DNA of 64,000 bases from Streptomyces fagopyri (GTDB lineage: Bacteria; Actinomycetota; Actinomycetes; Streptomycetales; Streptomycetaceae). A program made the position numbers and the translations under genes. Location of the stretch: the NCBI RefSeq assembly GCF_009498275.1, contig NZ_CP045643.1, forward strand, positions 3,906,001 to 3,970,000, in the 5' to 3' direction. Below are positions 53,891-62,252 of this stretch, piece after piece. The notes below the pieces were generated by a model that was given only the letters and a program-made list of their open reading frames with translations, ran no database searches and had not been told where the DNA came from. Each line of letters starts with the position of its first letter. The first letter of the stretch is position 1.

Positions 53891-56800
53891 TCAACCGGTG
53901 ACTTGGTACGTCGCCGACGCCTGTTCGTACAGCCGGGTCACCTCGTCCGTCTCGGCCTCCGGGCCACGCACCTGGACGATGTGGTAACGCCCACCCGAGA
54001 CGATCACGAGGTTGCGGACGTACAGCTCCTGACCAGCGGAGTTCTGCCAGGTGAACTGCCCCTCGGCCATGGTCCGTCCGCCGACGTCGATCCGTCGCAT
54101 CCCGCTGGACGTCGCCCAGGTCGAGTCGCGGAACGGCTGCAACTCGCTCTCCCGTTCGCGCTGGTACGTCAGCGGATCACTGCCGTAGGTCGCGGTGCTG
54201 TCCCGCCCGGGTACGACGATGAGTTCGAAGTCGCCGTGGGAGTAGACGACCTGCCCGCGGCCGTTCTTGGGCGAGCGGTCCCAGCCGTCGGCCACCGCGA
54301 CCTGGAAGCCCGCGGAGTCCTTGCGCAGCGTGAAGCCCGCCGGGACGCCCGGGGCCTTGCTCCCGGTGCCCGGCGAACCGGCCTGTCCGGAGGGACTCCT
54401 GTCATCGCCCGGGGAGGTCTGGTCGGGCCGCGGCTCGCTGCTCGCGCTTCCGTCGGCGCCGGTGCCCGAGGAGTTGCGCGGTGCGGGGCTCAGCTGTCCC
54501 GCGGAGTCGGCCGGACTGCCGTCGGAACCGTTCGTCCGGTCGTTCTTCGGCATGAAGACCATCGCGTACGCGACCGCCGCGGCCAGCAGAAGCAGGACCA
54601 GCAGGACCAGGTTCCGTCCGAGGCGTCGGGGCCCTTCCCGCACGGCCCGGCCCGCCGGGCGGACCGGGCGGTCGTTCCTGGCCCGTTTGTGACGGGCGTG
54701 CGGGCTGGTCGCGGGCAGCCCGGCGCGGCGCCGGCGGACCAGTTCGCCCCTCCTGCGCACGATCGGGAGCCGCCTGGGGTCGACCGGGGGCGCCGCGACG
54801 ACGTGCGCGCCCGCCTCGGGCTCGGGCGCGGACCGTACCAGCGAGCGCAGCCAGCCGCGCAGCTCCTCGAAGTCGAGCCGCTCCGTCGGGTCCTGACGCA
54901 GCAGCGACTCCACGACGGGCCGCAGCGGACCGCACTCCTCCGCGTACGCGGGCGGCTCGGCGCACACCAGCTGCACCAGCTCGGCGGTGTTCTCCTCCGG
55001 GTAGGGCGCGTGGCCCTGCACGGCCCGGAAGAGGAGCGCGCCCAGGGCCCACAGGTCGGTCGCGGGACCGATCGGGGCCGCCAGCTGCCAGTTCTCGTGC
55101 ACCGGGCCGGCCTGCTCGGGCGCCCAGCGTTCGGTCACCGGGCCGACGACCGCCATCCGCGCCTGCCGGGCCCGCTCCGCGGCGAGCGCCGTGGCGGGTC
55201 CGCGGCGCGGCGGCGTACCGGCGACGAGCTCGTCCCAACGGCCGCTCGGGGGGACGGGAACCGCGGACCGCTGCTGTCCGGGCACCAGCGCGGACGCGCC
55301 GGCGCGGGAAAGCTCAGGGGGGCCGTGTCCGGCCGCGCCGCCCGGGAGTGCCGTGCGCGCCTGGTCGCCGCCCCGGCCGAGTCCTTGTCCCTGCCCCTGT
55401 CCTTGTCCCGGTCCTTGTCCCGGTCCTTGTGCGATGGGGTTTCCGGCCGTCTGACCGATGTCGTGGCCGTGACCCCGGGTGCCGCCGGGATCGGTGCCCT
55501 GGCCGAAACCCCGGCCGCGATCGGCGTCTTGAGCAAAGCCACGGCCGGTGTCGGTGCCTTGACCGAAGCGGTCGCCGGTGTCCCTGCCCTGACCGAAGCC
55601 ATGGCCGGTGTCGTGGCCTTGGCTCTGGCCAGAACCCTGGCCGGTGTCGGGGGCGACACCCTGGCCGGGTCCCACGGTGCCGGGGCGGGGTTGGGCGCCG
55701 TGCCAGGCCCGGGTGTGCGCCACTCCGTACGGGTCGGCGATCTGACCGGGCGGCGGTGTCTCCGGCCGCTGTTCGACGATGTGCCCGGAGGCCTGGGCGG
55801 GCGGTGCGGAGGAGTCGGCGGGCGAGGCGGGGCGGGGCGCGGGCAGCGCGGCGGGGCCGCCTCGCTGCTGCTCGTGCACGCGGGCGGCGGCGCGCGCTCC
55901 GGCACGGTACGCGGCGATGGCTCCGGCCCGCGCCGCCCGGGCGTCGCCGCCGGCCTCCAGCGCCCTCCGGGCCAGGGCCGCGCTGCCCGCGGCGGGCGGT
56001 TCCGCCACGGGCGTACCGTTCTCGGCGCGTGCCTCTATCGCGGCCCGCCGCGCGGCTTCCGCGTCGCTCCCCTGGGCGCCGGCGACCACGGCACCGAACG
56101 TGCCGCCCGGACTCGTGGCCCCCGGAGCTCCGCCCACGCCGCGCGAGACGCCCGGCCCGTGACCCGTGCCGGAATCCGCGCCGGGCGAACCGGCGTTCCG
56201 CGGCTGCCCGGCGCTCTCACCCCCGGAAGCCCACGAACCCCGCGGAATCTGCGGGGCCTGAGGGGCCCGCGCCACCCGGGAAGTCCGCGTCCCGGCCGGC
56301 CCCGGGGCCCCCGGTGCTCCGGGCGCACCCGGTCCTCCGGGCGCACCCTCCGCACCCGCCGGACCCTCGAAGTCCCTCACCGGCACCGGGTCGTACCCGC
56401 ACAGCGCCTCCTCCGCGGCGCCGACGGCCAGCCCGGTCAGCATCACCCGGCCGTCGTCGCAGACGAGCACCGTGCGCTCGGTGATGTTGCGGTGCACCCA
56501 CCCGTGCGCGTGCAGCACCCGCAGCGCGGTGAGGACGTCGGCGGCGACCTCGGCGGCGCGATAGGGGCTCAGCGGTTTCTCGGCGAGCAGCGCGGCCAGC
56601 GGCTTCGCCGGCACCAGTTCGCTCACTATCCACAGGGACCCGCCTTCGGCGAACACGTCGAAGACCTGGTCGAGCCGGGGATGGTCGGGAATCTGGGCGG
56701 CGGCCTGCGCGGCCTCGATCGCCCGGCGCACCGCGGGTTCGGCGGGCCGGCGTGTGGTGCGCGCGGTGGCGCGGCGCACCCCGCCGTCCCGCGCCACGAA

Positions 56801-56989
56801 ACCCTCGGGCAGCCCGTCCGCGTCGAGCACCTCGGCCTCGACGACCTCCGGCAACGGCACCTGCCGGACATGCACTTCCTGTCCGCTGTAGGTGTCGAAG
56901 GCGCGGCTCTCGGCGAACTCGTCCTCATCGGGGGGCGGCAGCGGCAGGCGATAGCGGTCGGCCAGTACCCGACCCGCGTACTCGTCCAC
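53891..56989 (-). CDS. Pseudokinase with split kinase fold and extracellular domain, member 4 of the cluster
   Basis: 1032 aa from the GTG at 56989 (GGGGGAGG 4 nt upstream). The kinase fold is recognisable but its catalytic residues are gone: no glycine loop, VHVRQ (39-43) where VAVKE is expected, HRN (N168) for HRD, and LTGLAVG for LTDFGIA. Residues about 205-635 are a Gly/Pro/Ala/Gln-rich insert, with GQG.DTG.GFGQG-type repeats. The C-lobe then resumes (WAPEQAGPVHENWQL, ATDLWALGALLFRAVQGHAP, LLRQDPTERLDFEELRGWL). One membrane span (LVLLVLLLLAAAVAYAMVFM). The extracellular domain with SAGFQVAVADGW is intact. Probably a regulator or scaffold for the flanking kinases. Confidence 0.88.
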   Translation of the reverse strand: MDEYAGRVLADRYRLPLPPPDEDEFAESRAFDTYSGQEVHVRQVPLPEVVEAEVLDADGLPEGFVARDGGVRRATARTTRRPAEPAVRRAIEAAQAAAQIPDHPRLDQVFDVFAEGGSLWIVSELVPAKPLAALLAEKPLSPYRAAEVAADVLTALRVLHAHGWVHRNITERTVLVCDDGRVMLTGLAVGAAEEALCGYDPVPVRDFEGPAGAEGAPGGPGAPGAPGAPGPAGTRTSRVARAPQAPQIPRGSWASGGESAGQPRNAGSPGADSGTGHGPGVSRGVGGAPGATSPGGTFGAVVAGAQGSDAEAARRAAIEARAENGTPVAEPPAAGSAALARRALEAGGDARAARAGAIAAYRAGARAAARVHEQQRGGPAALPAPRPASPADSSAPPAQASGHIVEQRPETPPPGQIADPYGVAHTRAWHGAQPRPGTVGPGQGVAPDTGQGSGQSQGHDTGHGFGQGRDTGDRFGQGTDTGRGFAQDADRGRGFGQGTDPGGTRGHGHDIGQTAGNPIAQGPGQGPGQGQGQGQGLGRGGDQARTALPGGAAGHGPPELSRAGASALVPGQQRSAVPVPPSGRWDELVAGTPPRRGPATALAAERARQARMAVVGPVTERWAPEQAGPVHENWQLAAPIGPATDLWALGALLFRAVQGHAPYPEENTAELVQLVCAEPPAYAEECGPLRPVVESLLRQDPTERLDFEELRGWLRSLVRSAPEPEAGAHVVAAPPVDPRRLPIVRRRGELVRRRRAGLPATSPHARHKRARNDRPVRPAGRAVREGPRRLGRNLVLLVLLLLAAAVAYAMVFMPKNDRTNGSDGSPADSAGQLSPAPRNSSGTGADGSASSEPRPDQTSPGDDRSPSGQAGSPGTGSKAPGVPAGFTLRKDSAGFQVAVADGWDRSPKNGRGQVVYSHGDFELIVVPGRDSTATYGSDPLTYQRERESELQPFRDSTWATSSGMRRIDVGGRTMAEGQFTWQNSAGQELYVRNLVIVSGGRYHIVQVRGPEAETDEVTRLYEQASATYQVTG

Positions 56990-57194
56990 GATGCCTCCCC
57001 CGGCCGCCCGGTGGTCAATTCCGTTCGCCTTGCGCCCCGTTACGGCTTGGTACGGTCCGCAACCACTCACGATACGTGCCGGAGGCAACCCGCAATGTGA
57101 GGATGCGAGATGTCACCAGCCCGTGACCGAGCCCTACATCAGACACCCCGGGCGAACCGGCCCGAACCTCACGACTCGGGCTCGGACCCGCGTC

Positions 57195-59474
57195 TCACGG
57201 CTTCGGCTGGAACGTCTTCGTCAGCGTCTGCCAGGTGTCCTTGCGCAGATCGCTGTCCCAGGCGGAGGCCTTCGCCGTGTACATCAACGCGTACCCCTGA
57301 TGGTCGTTGACAACGAATCCGCGGTCGATCGACCGGAACTTCGTGCCCCCTTCCTGGTAGGTGAACTCCCAGTCGGCGGTGTTCCAGCCGCGGTAGTCCA
57401 CCTTCTCTATGCGGACCTTCTGGTACTGCGAGCGCACCATGTCCCGCTCCTGGTTCTTCCAGTCCGCCACCGGGTCGTTCTTGGGCGTCGTCGTCCAGCC
57501 GACGAGCAGCTTCTGTCCGTCGGGGCCGGTGAACCGGGCGCCCGCCAAGTCCGTGGACAGGTACTTCCAGCCCTTGGGCAGTCCGATCGAGAACCCCTGG
57601 TCTCCGTGGTACGTCGACTCCACGGCCGAGCCCTCGGAGCCGGACTCCTTGCCGCCGCCGCCCGAACCGCCGGCGTCGTCCGAGCCGCTCGCGTCACCCG
57701 AGGCGTCCGTGCCGGGCGTGGCGCCCGCCGTGCCGCCGCCGTCCGGTGCGGAGGAGTCGTCCTTCTTGCCGCCGTTGTCGGTCTGCGCGCCCTTGTTCGC
57801 GTCCTTGCCGCCGCTGCCGGCGTTCGCCCCGCTGGACGCGGACGTCTTGGTGTCGCCGCTCTTGCCGCCCTTCGCGTCGCTGTCGTCACCGCCGCCGAGC
57901 GTGAGCGCCAGTACCGTCCCGATCACGACGAGCGCCAGGACCACCGCGATGACGACCAGGGTGCGCCGCGGCACCACATCGGTGAGCGACGCCCTCGGCG
58001 CGGGCCGCGCCGGCCGCTCGGGGGCCACCGGCCATCCCGAACCCGGGGAACGCCCCGCGCCCGAGCCGCCCGCGGCCCCACCCGCACCGGTCGAACCCGT
58101 CGAGCCGGCCGCCTCCACCACGCGTGTCGAATCCGCCGAGCCCGCCGTGTCCTTGGCACCGGGTCCGCCGACCGGGCCGGAGTTCAGCCCCACCGTCGCG
58201 CCGCCGCGGGCGCCCGGCTCGCGGGAGACGTCCGCCCCTGCGGTGCGCGGGCCCGGCGTGACCGCGCCCGCTCCGGCCGCCGCGGCCTTCCCGTCCGCGG
58301 GCTTCGACGGGGTCGTGCCCGCCGGAGCCGCCGGTCCGGGGACCGTGGGCGTCTTGGCGGCCGCGCCCTCGGCGCCCACCGCGCCCGTGCCCGCCGTACC
58401 GGTGGACTTGGCGCGCGCCGTCGCCGCCGCGGTGGCCGCGCCGGCCGCGGAAGCGGCCTTGCGCACGGAACGCAGCGCACCGCGGAACCGCTCCCCGGCC
58501 TCCTCGCCCCGCTTGGCACCGCTGCCGCCCGAACGCCCCCCGCGGGACTCGTCGTCCGGCAGCGGCGGCAGCGACACGACTTTCGTCGCGTCCACCGGCT
58601 CGGGCACGGCCGCCCGGGGCTCGGGGGCGCGGACCACCTCGCTGAGCATCGCGCGCGCACGTTCGTTGTCGAGCCGCTGTTCGGGATCCTTGGCGAGCAG
58701 CCCGTAGATCACGTTCTCCAGCGGACCCGCGTTCTTCGGCTGTTCCACCGGTTCGGTCATGACCGCGGTGAGCGTCGCGATCGCGGAGCCCCGGTCGTAC
58801 GGCGGGACGCCCTCGACCGACGCGTACAGCAGTCCGCCCAGCGACCAGAGGTCGGCCGCGGGGCCGGGCTTGTGGCCGCGCGCCCGCTCGGGGGAGATGT
58901 AGGAGGGCGCGCCGACGAGCATGCCGGTCGAGGTGATCGACGGGTCGCCCTCCACCTGGGCGATGCCGAAGTCGGTCAGCACGACCCGGCCGTCGTCGGA
59001 GATCAGCACGTTCGACGGCTTCACGTCGCGGTGCAGGATGCCCTCGCGGTGCGCCGACCGCAGGACGTCGAGTATCGCGAGCCCCACCTCGGCGGCGCGC
59101 TTCGGTGTGAGGACGCCGTCCTCACGGATGACCTCGGCGAGCGACTTGCCCTCGACGAGTTCCATCACGATCCACGGCCTGTTGTCCTCGTCGACCACGT
59201 CGAAGACCGTCACCGCGCCGTTGTTGCGAATACGCGCGATCGCCTTGGCCTCACGCAGGGTGCGCGTGATCAGCCGCCGCTTCTCGTCCTCGTCGATGCT
59301 CGATGGGAACCTCAGCTCCTTGACGGCGACCGTGCGGCCCAGCGTTTCGTCCTGGGCCCGCCAGACCGTGCCCATGCCGCCGCGGCCGAGAACATCCCCC
59401 AGCCGGTACCGCCCGGCGAGGAGACGTTCGCTCTTGTCCTGACGGGATGCTCCCGCCCGCTCCGCGTCCGACAT
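57195..59474 (-). CDS. Membrane Ser/Thr protein kinase 5 of a five-kinase cluster
   Basis: 759 aa from the ATG at 59474, with GAGGGGACGC directly upstream; ATG 59486 and longer frames are less likely. Kinase motifs intact: YRLGDVLGRGGMGTVWRAQD, VAVKEL, HRDVKPSNVLISDDGRVVLT, DFGIAQ, GAPSYISPE. A long Ala/Gly/Thr/Lys linker (residues about 300-500), one membrane span (LVVIAVVLALVVIGTVLALT), a Ser/Gly/Asp linker, then an extracellular domain beginning QGFSIGLPKGWKYL with TADWEFTYQEGGTKFR. First gene of the minus-strand cluster; gaps of 130-205 bp between members leave room for individual promoters. Confidence 0.94.
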   Translation of the reverse strand: MSDAERAGASRQDKSERLLAGRYRLGDVLGRGGMGTVWRAQDETLGRTVAVKELRFPSSIDEDEKRRLITRTLREAKAIARIRNNGAVTVFDVVDEDNRPWIVMELVEGKSLAEVIREDGVLTPKRAAEVGLAILDVLRSAHREGILHRDVKPSNVLISDDGRVVLTDFGIAQVEGDPSITSTGMLVGAPSYISPERARGHKPGPAADLWSLGGLLYASVEGVPPYDRGSAIATLTAVMTEPVEQPKNAGPLENVIYGLLAKDPEQRLDNERARAMLSEVVRAPEPRAAVPEPVDATKVVSLPPLPDDESRGGRSGGSGAKRGEEAGERFRGALRSVRKAASAAGAATAAATARAKSTGTAGTGAVGAEGAAAKTPTVPGPAAPAGTTPSKPADGKAAAAGAGAVTPGPRTAGADVSREPGARGGATVGLNSGPVGGPGAKDTAGSADSTRVVEAAGSTGSTGAGGAAGGSGAGRSPGSGWPVAPERPARPAPRASLTDVVPRRTLVVIAVVLALVVIGTVLALTLGGGDDSDAKGGKSGDTKTSASSGANAGSGGKDANKGAQTDNGGKKDDSSAPDGGGTAGATPGTDASGDASGSDDAGGSGGGGKESGSEGSAVESTYHGDQGFSIGLPKGWKYLSTDLAGARFTGPDGQKLLVGWTTTPKNDPVADWKNQERDMVRSQYQKVRIEKVDYRGWNTADWEFTYQEGGTKFRSIDRGFVVNDHQGYALMYTAKASAWDSDLRKDTWQTLTKTFQPKP

Positions 59475-59623
59475 GCGTCCCCTCATGCAACCCGCCCTGA
59501 CAGAGCCTTCATTGTCCCTCACCCGACAAGCGCTCAGCGCCCAGGGTGCCTCACGGAAGAGGTCCGCCCGGTGCCGGAGCCGCGGCGTCCCGCATGATGG
59601 ACGGCACGAAGGAGGGACCGCCG

Positions 59624-60280
59624 GTGCCATCGCGCCGGACACCTCGGACACTCCTGGTCATACCACTGTCCCTGACGCTCGTGGTACTGGCCTCGGTCGG
59701 CCTGTCCGGCCTGAATCCGCCCCTCTCCCGGTCTTCCCTCTCCCCGCCTTCGGCGGACTCCCGGCCTCCGAAAACGCCCCGTCCGGGGGTGCCGGGAACA
59801 TGTCCGCCGCCCTCGACGACGGACTCGCCGTCACCCGCCCCGCGAAGCCGAACGCCTCGCGGACCCCCGGGTCTTCGACGCCGGTCACCTCCCGCCCCCT
59901 CCGCTCCGTCGCACCCGCCGACTCGTCAACCTCCGTCTCCCCGACCACCGGTGCCGCCCTCGCCCGTCTCGTCACCGGCCGCCGCCCTGCTCCCCTCCAA
60001 CGGCACCGGCTCGCGCTCCGCGGCCGCCGGCCGGGCAATCGCCCGTACCGACCGCTTCCGCGCGGACCGCGTCACCAGGGCGTCCATCGCGACCGTGGTG
60101 CTTCAACTGGCCGCCGGGCAGCGGCTGTCACCGTCCGGCTCCCTCGACGCCCATCTTCCGACCCGGTCTCGAACCCGCCCCGCCCCGAACCGAGTTCTGC
60201 CCCCGCACCTGGTGGAACGGAGCGGACCCGGGCAGAGATCCCGGATCACTACACCCGTTCGAGTGATGTGCCGGGAACCG
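59624..60280 (+). pseudogene. Decayed beta-lactamase/D-Ala-D-Ala carboxypeptidase (S12) fragment
   Basis: A GTG at 59624 with GGAGGGA upstream opens a frame with a signal-peptide-like start (LLVIPLSLTLVVLASVGLSG). A Pro/Ser/Arg run of low coding quality follows. FRADRVTRASIATVVLQLAA then resembles the SxxK region of S12 enzymes (typically FRAGSVTKTF.ATVVLQL), but the Ser and Lys are replaced (D-R-V-T-R). Nearby, in this and another frame, RITTPVR and HYTRSSDVPG look like remnants of the following RITVRQLL.HTSG.PDY segment. The frame then runs into the antisense of glpD without a proper end. I read it as a truncated, frame-damaged pseudogene; a diverged small exported protein is the alternative. 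Confidence 0.45.
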
Positions 60281-60284
60281 CAGG

Positions 60285-61991
60285 TCAGAGGGGCACGATG
60301 TCCGGGGCCCCGAGCCGCGCCGCGTCGGCCGTCAGGTCGTCCGGCTGGCGCTGGGACTCCCGCTCGGCCTCGACCCGCTTCTCGTAGTGCTCCACCTCGC
60401 GCTCGATCTGGTCCTTGTCCCAGCCGAGGACCGGCGCCATCAACTCGGCGGCCTCGCGGGCGCTGCGCGTACCGCGGTCGAAGGTCTCTATCGAGATGCG
60501 GGTCCGCCGGGTCAGCACGTCGTCCAGGTGCCGGGCGCCCTCGTGCGAGGCCGCGTAGACGATCTCGGCCTTGAGATAGTCCTCCGCCGCCGGCAGCGGC
60601 TCACCCAGCGCCGGGTCGGTGGCGATGAGGTCCATGACCTCCTCGGCGAGCACGCCGTAGCGGTTCAACAGGTGTTCCACGCGCACCACATGGAGCCCGG
60701 TGCGCTGCGCGATGCGCGCCCGCGCGTTCCACAGCGCCCGGTACCCCTCGGCGCCCAGCAGCGGGGTGTCCTCGGTGACGCACTCGGCGACGCGCTGGTC
60801 GAGTCCGTGCACCGCCTCGTCGACCGCGTCCTTCGCCATCACCCGGTAGGTCGTGTACTTGCCGCCCGCGACGACCACGAGTCCCGGCACCGGATGGGCC
60901 ACGGTGTGCTCGCGCGACAGCTTGCTGGTGGCGTCCGACTCACCGGCGAGCAGCGGCCGCAGTCCCGCGTACACCCCCTGGACGTCGTCGCGGGTCAGCG
61001 GTACCGAGAGCACCGAGTTCACGTGCTCCAGCAGATAGTCGATGTCCGCGCTGGACGCCGCCGGGTGGGCCTTGTCGAGGTCCCAGTCGGTGTCCGTGGT
61101 GCCGATGATCCAGTGCCGCCCCCAGGGGATGACGAAGAGGACGGACTTCTCGGTGCGCAGGATCAGGCCGGTCGAGGAGTGGATCCGGTCCTTGGGGACG
61201 ACCAGGTGGATGCCCTTGGAGGCCCGTACGTGGAACTGGCCCCTCTCGCCGACCATGGCCTGGGTGTCGTCGGTCCACACTCCCGTGGCGTTGACGACCT
61301 GCTTGGCGTGGATCTCGTACTCCCCGCCGCCCTCGACGTCCCGCACCCGGGCGCCGACCACGCGCTCGCCCTCGCGCAGGAAGCCGGTCACGCGGGCGCG
61401 GTTGGCGACCTTCGCCCCGTACGCCGCCGCCGTGCGCACCAGGGTCGCCACATAGCGGGCGTCGTCCATCTGCGCGTCGTAGTACTGCAGCGCGCCCACC
61501 AGCGCGTCCTTCTTCAACGCGGGGGCGACACGCAGCGCCTTGCCGCGGCTCAGATGGCGGTGGGTGGGCAGTCCGCGTCCGTGGCCGCTCGTCATCGACA
61601 TGGCGTCGTAGAGGGCGACGCCCGATCCCGCGTACAGCCGCTCCCAGCCCTTGTGCTGGAGGGGGTAGAGGAAGGGCACGGGCTTCACCAGGTGCGGTGC
61701 GAGCCGCTCCAGCAGGAGCCCGCGCTCCTTCAGGGCTTCGCGCACCAGGGCGAAGTCGAGCATCTCCAGGTAGCGCAGACCGCCGTGGATCAGCTTGCTG
61801 GACCTGCTCGACGTGCCCGACGCCCAGTCACGGGCCTCGACCAGCCCCGTGGACAGCCCGCGTGTCACGGCGTCGAGCGCGGTGCCCGCACCGACCACGC
61901 CCGCGCCCACGACCAGCACGTCCAGCTCGCGCTCGGCCATTCCCGCCAGGGACTCGACACGCTCCGCCGGCCCCAGTCTCGCTGTCCTCAC
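60285..61991 (-). CDS. glpD: Aerobic glycerol-3-phosphate dehydrogenase
   Basis: 568 aa, the family length, from the GTG at 61991; GGGAGG lies 5 nt upstream, so the longer frame to 62201 is rejected. FAD-dependent, membrane-associated oxidation of sn-glycerol-3-phosphate to DHAP, feeding the quinone pool. FAD-binding VLVVGAGVVGAGTALDAVTR, SSRSSKLIHGGLRYLE, NATGVWTDDTQAM, FVIPWGRHWIIGTTDTDWDL and GGKYTTYRVMAKDAVD are GlpD signatures. A C-terminal helical cap domain ends the protein. Not next to a glycerol kinase or facilitator gene, so it is one of possibly several glpD copies. Confidence 0.95.
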   Translation of the reverse strand: MRTARLGPAERVESLAGMAERELDVLVVGAGVVGAGTALDAVTRGLSTGLVEARDWASGTSSRSSKLIHGGLRYLEMLDFALVREALKERGLLLERLAPHLVKPVPFLYPLQHKGWERLYAGSGVALYDAMSMTSGHGRGLPTHRHLSRGKALRVAPALKKDALVGALQYYDAQMDDARYVATLVRTAAAYGAKVANRARVTGFLREGERVVGARVRDVEGGGEYEIHAKQVVNATGVWTDDTQAMVGERGQFHVRASKGIHLVVPKDRIHSSTGLILRTEKSVLFVIPWGRHWIIGTTDTDWDLDKAHPAASSADIDYLLEHVNSVLSVPLTRDDVQGVYAGLRPLLAGESDATSKLSREHTVAHPVPGLVVVAGGKYTTYRVMAKDAVDEAVHGLDQRVAECVTEDTPLLGAEGYRALWNARARIAQRTGLHVVRVEHLLNRYGVLAEEVMDLIATDPALGEPLPAAEDYLKAEIVYAASHEGARHLDDVLTRRTRISIETFDRGTRSAREAAELMAPVLGWDKDQIEREVEHYEKRVEAERESQRQPDDLTADAARLGAPDIVPL

Positions 61992-62252
61992 CGCTGCCTC
62001 CCGCTGTCTGTCGCGCTGGCCGCACCTGTCCGGCGACGCCCTGCTCACATGCCCCCTGCCCAAAGTCTGACCGTCTTGCCCTTCTTCGGCCACCACGCAC
62101 CCCCAGCCTGTGGACAACACTCGCGGAAACTCGCCCGACCAATCCCACAAATCGGTCATATTTACTCCTAGTCTGACATTGCGCTCGTCCATCCTGTCCA
62201 CAGGACTTGCGCACCTGTCCCGCTTCGGTTACTGGGAAGGACGGCCCACGCC
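61992..62252. promoter_or_regulatory. Divergent glpD / nucleotide-sugar-dehydrogenase promoter region with an imperfect palindrome
   Basis: 261 bp with an AT-rich centre (62137-62180). On the minus strand GACCGAT-TTGTGGG-ATTGGTC (62157-62137) is an imperfect palindrome with 6 of 7 paired positions, an operator-like shape. TGTGGACAA (62110-62118) and TGTCCACAGG (62195-62204) are also inversely related. No binding factor can be assigned. Confidence 0.4.
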
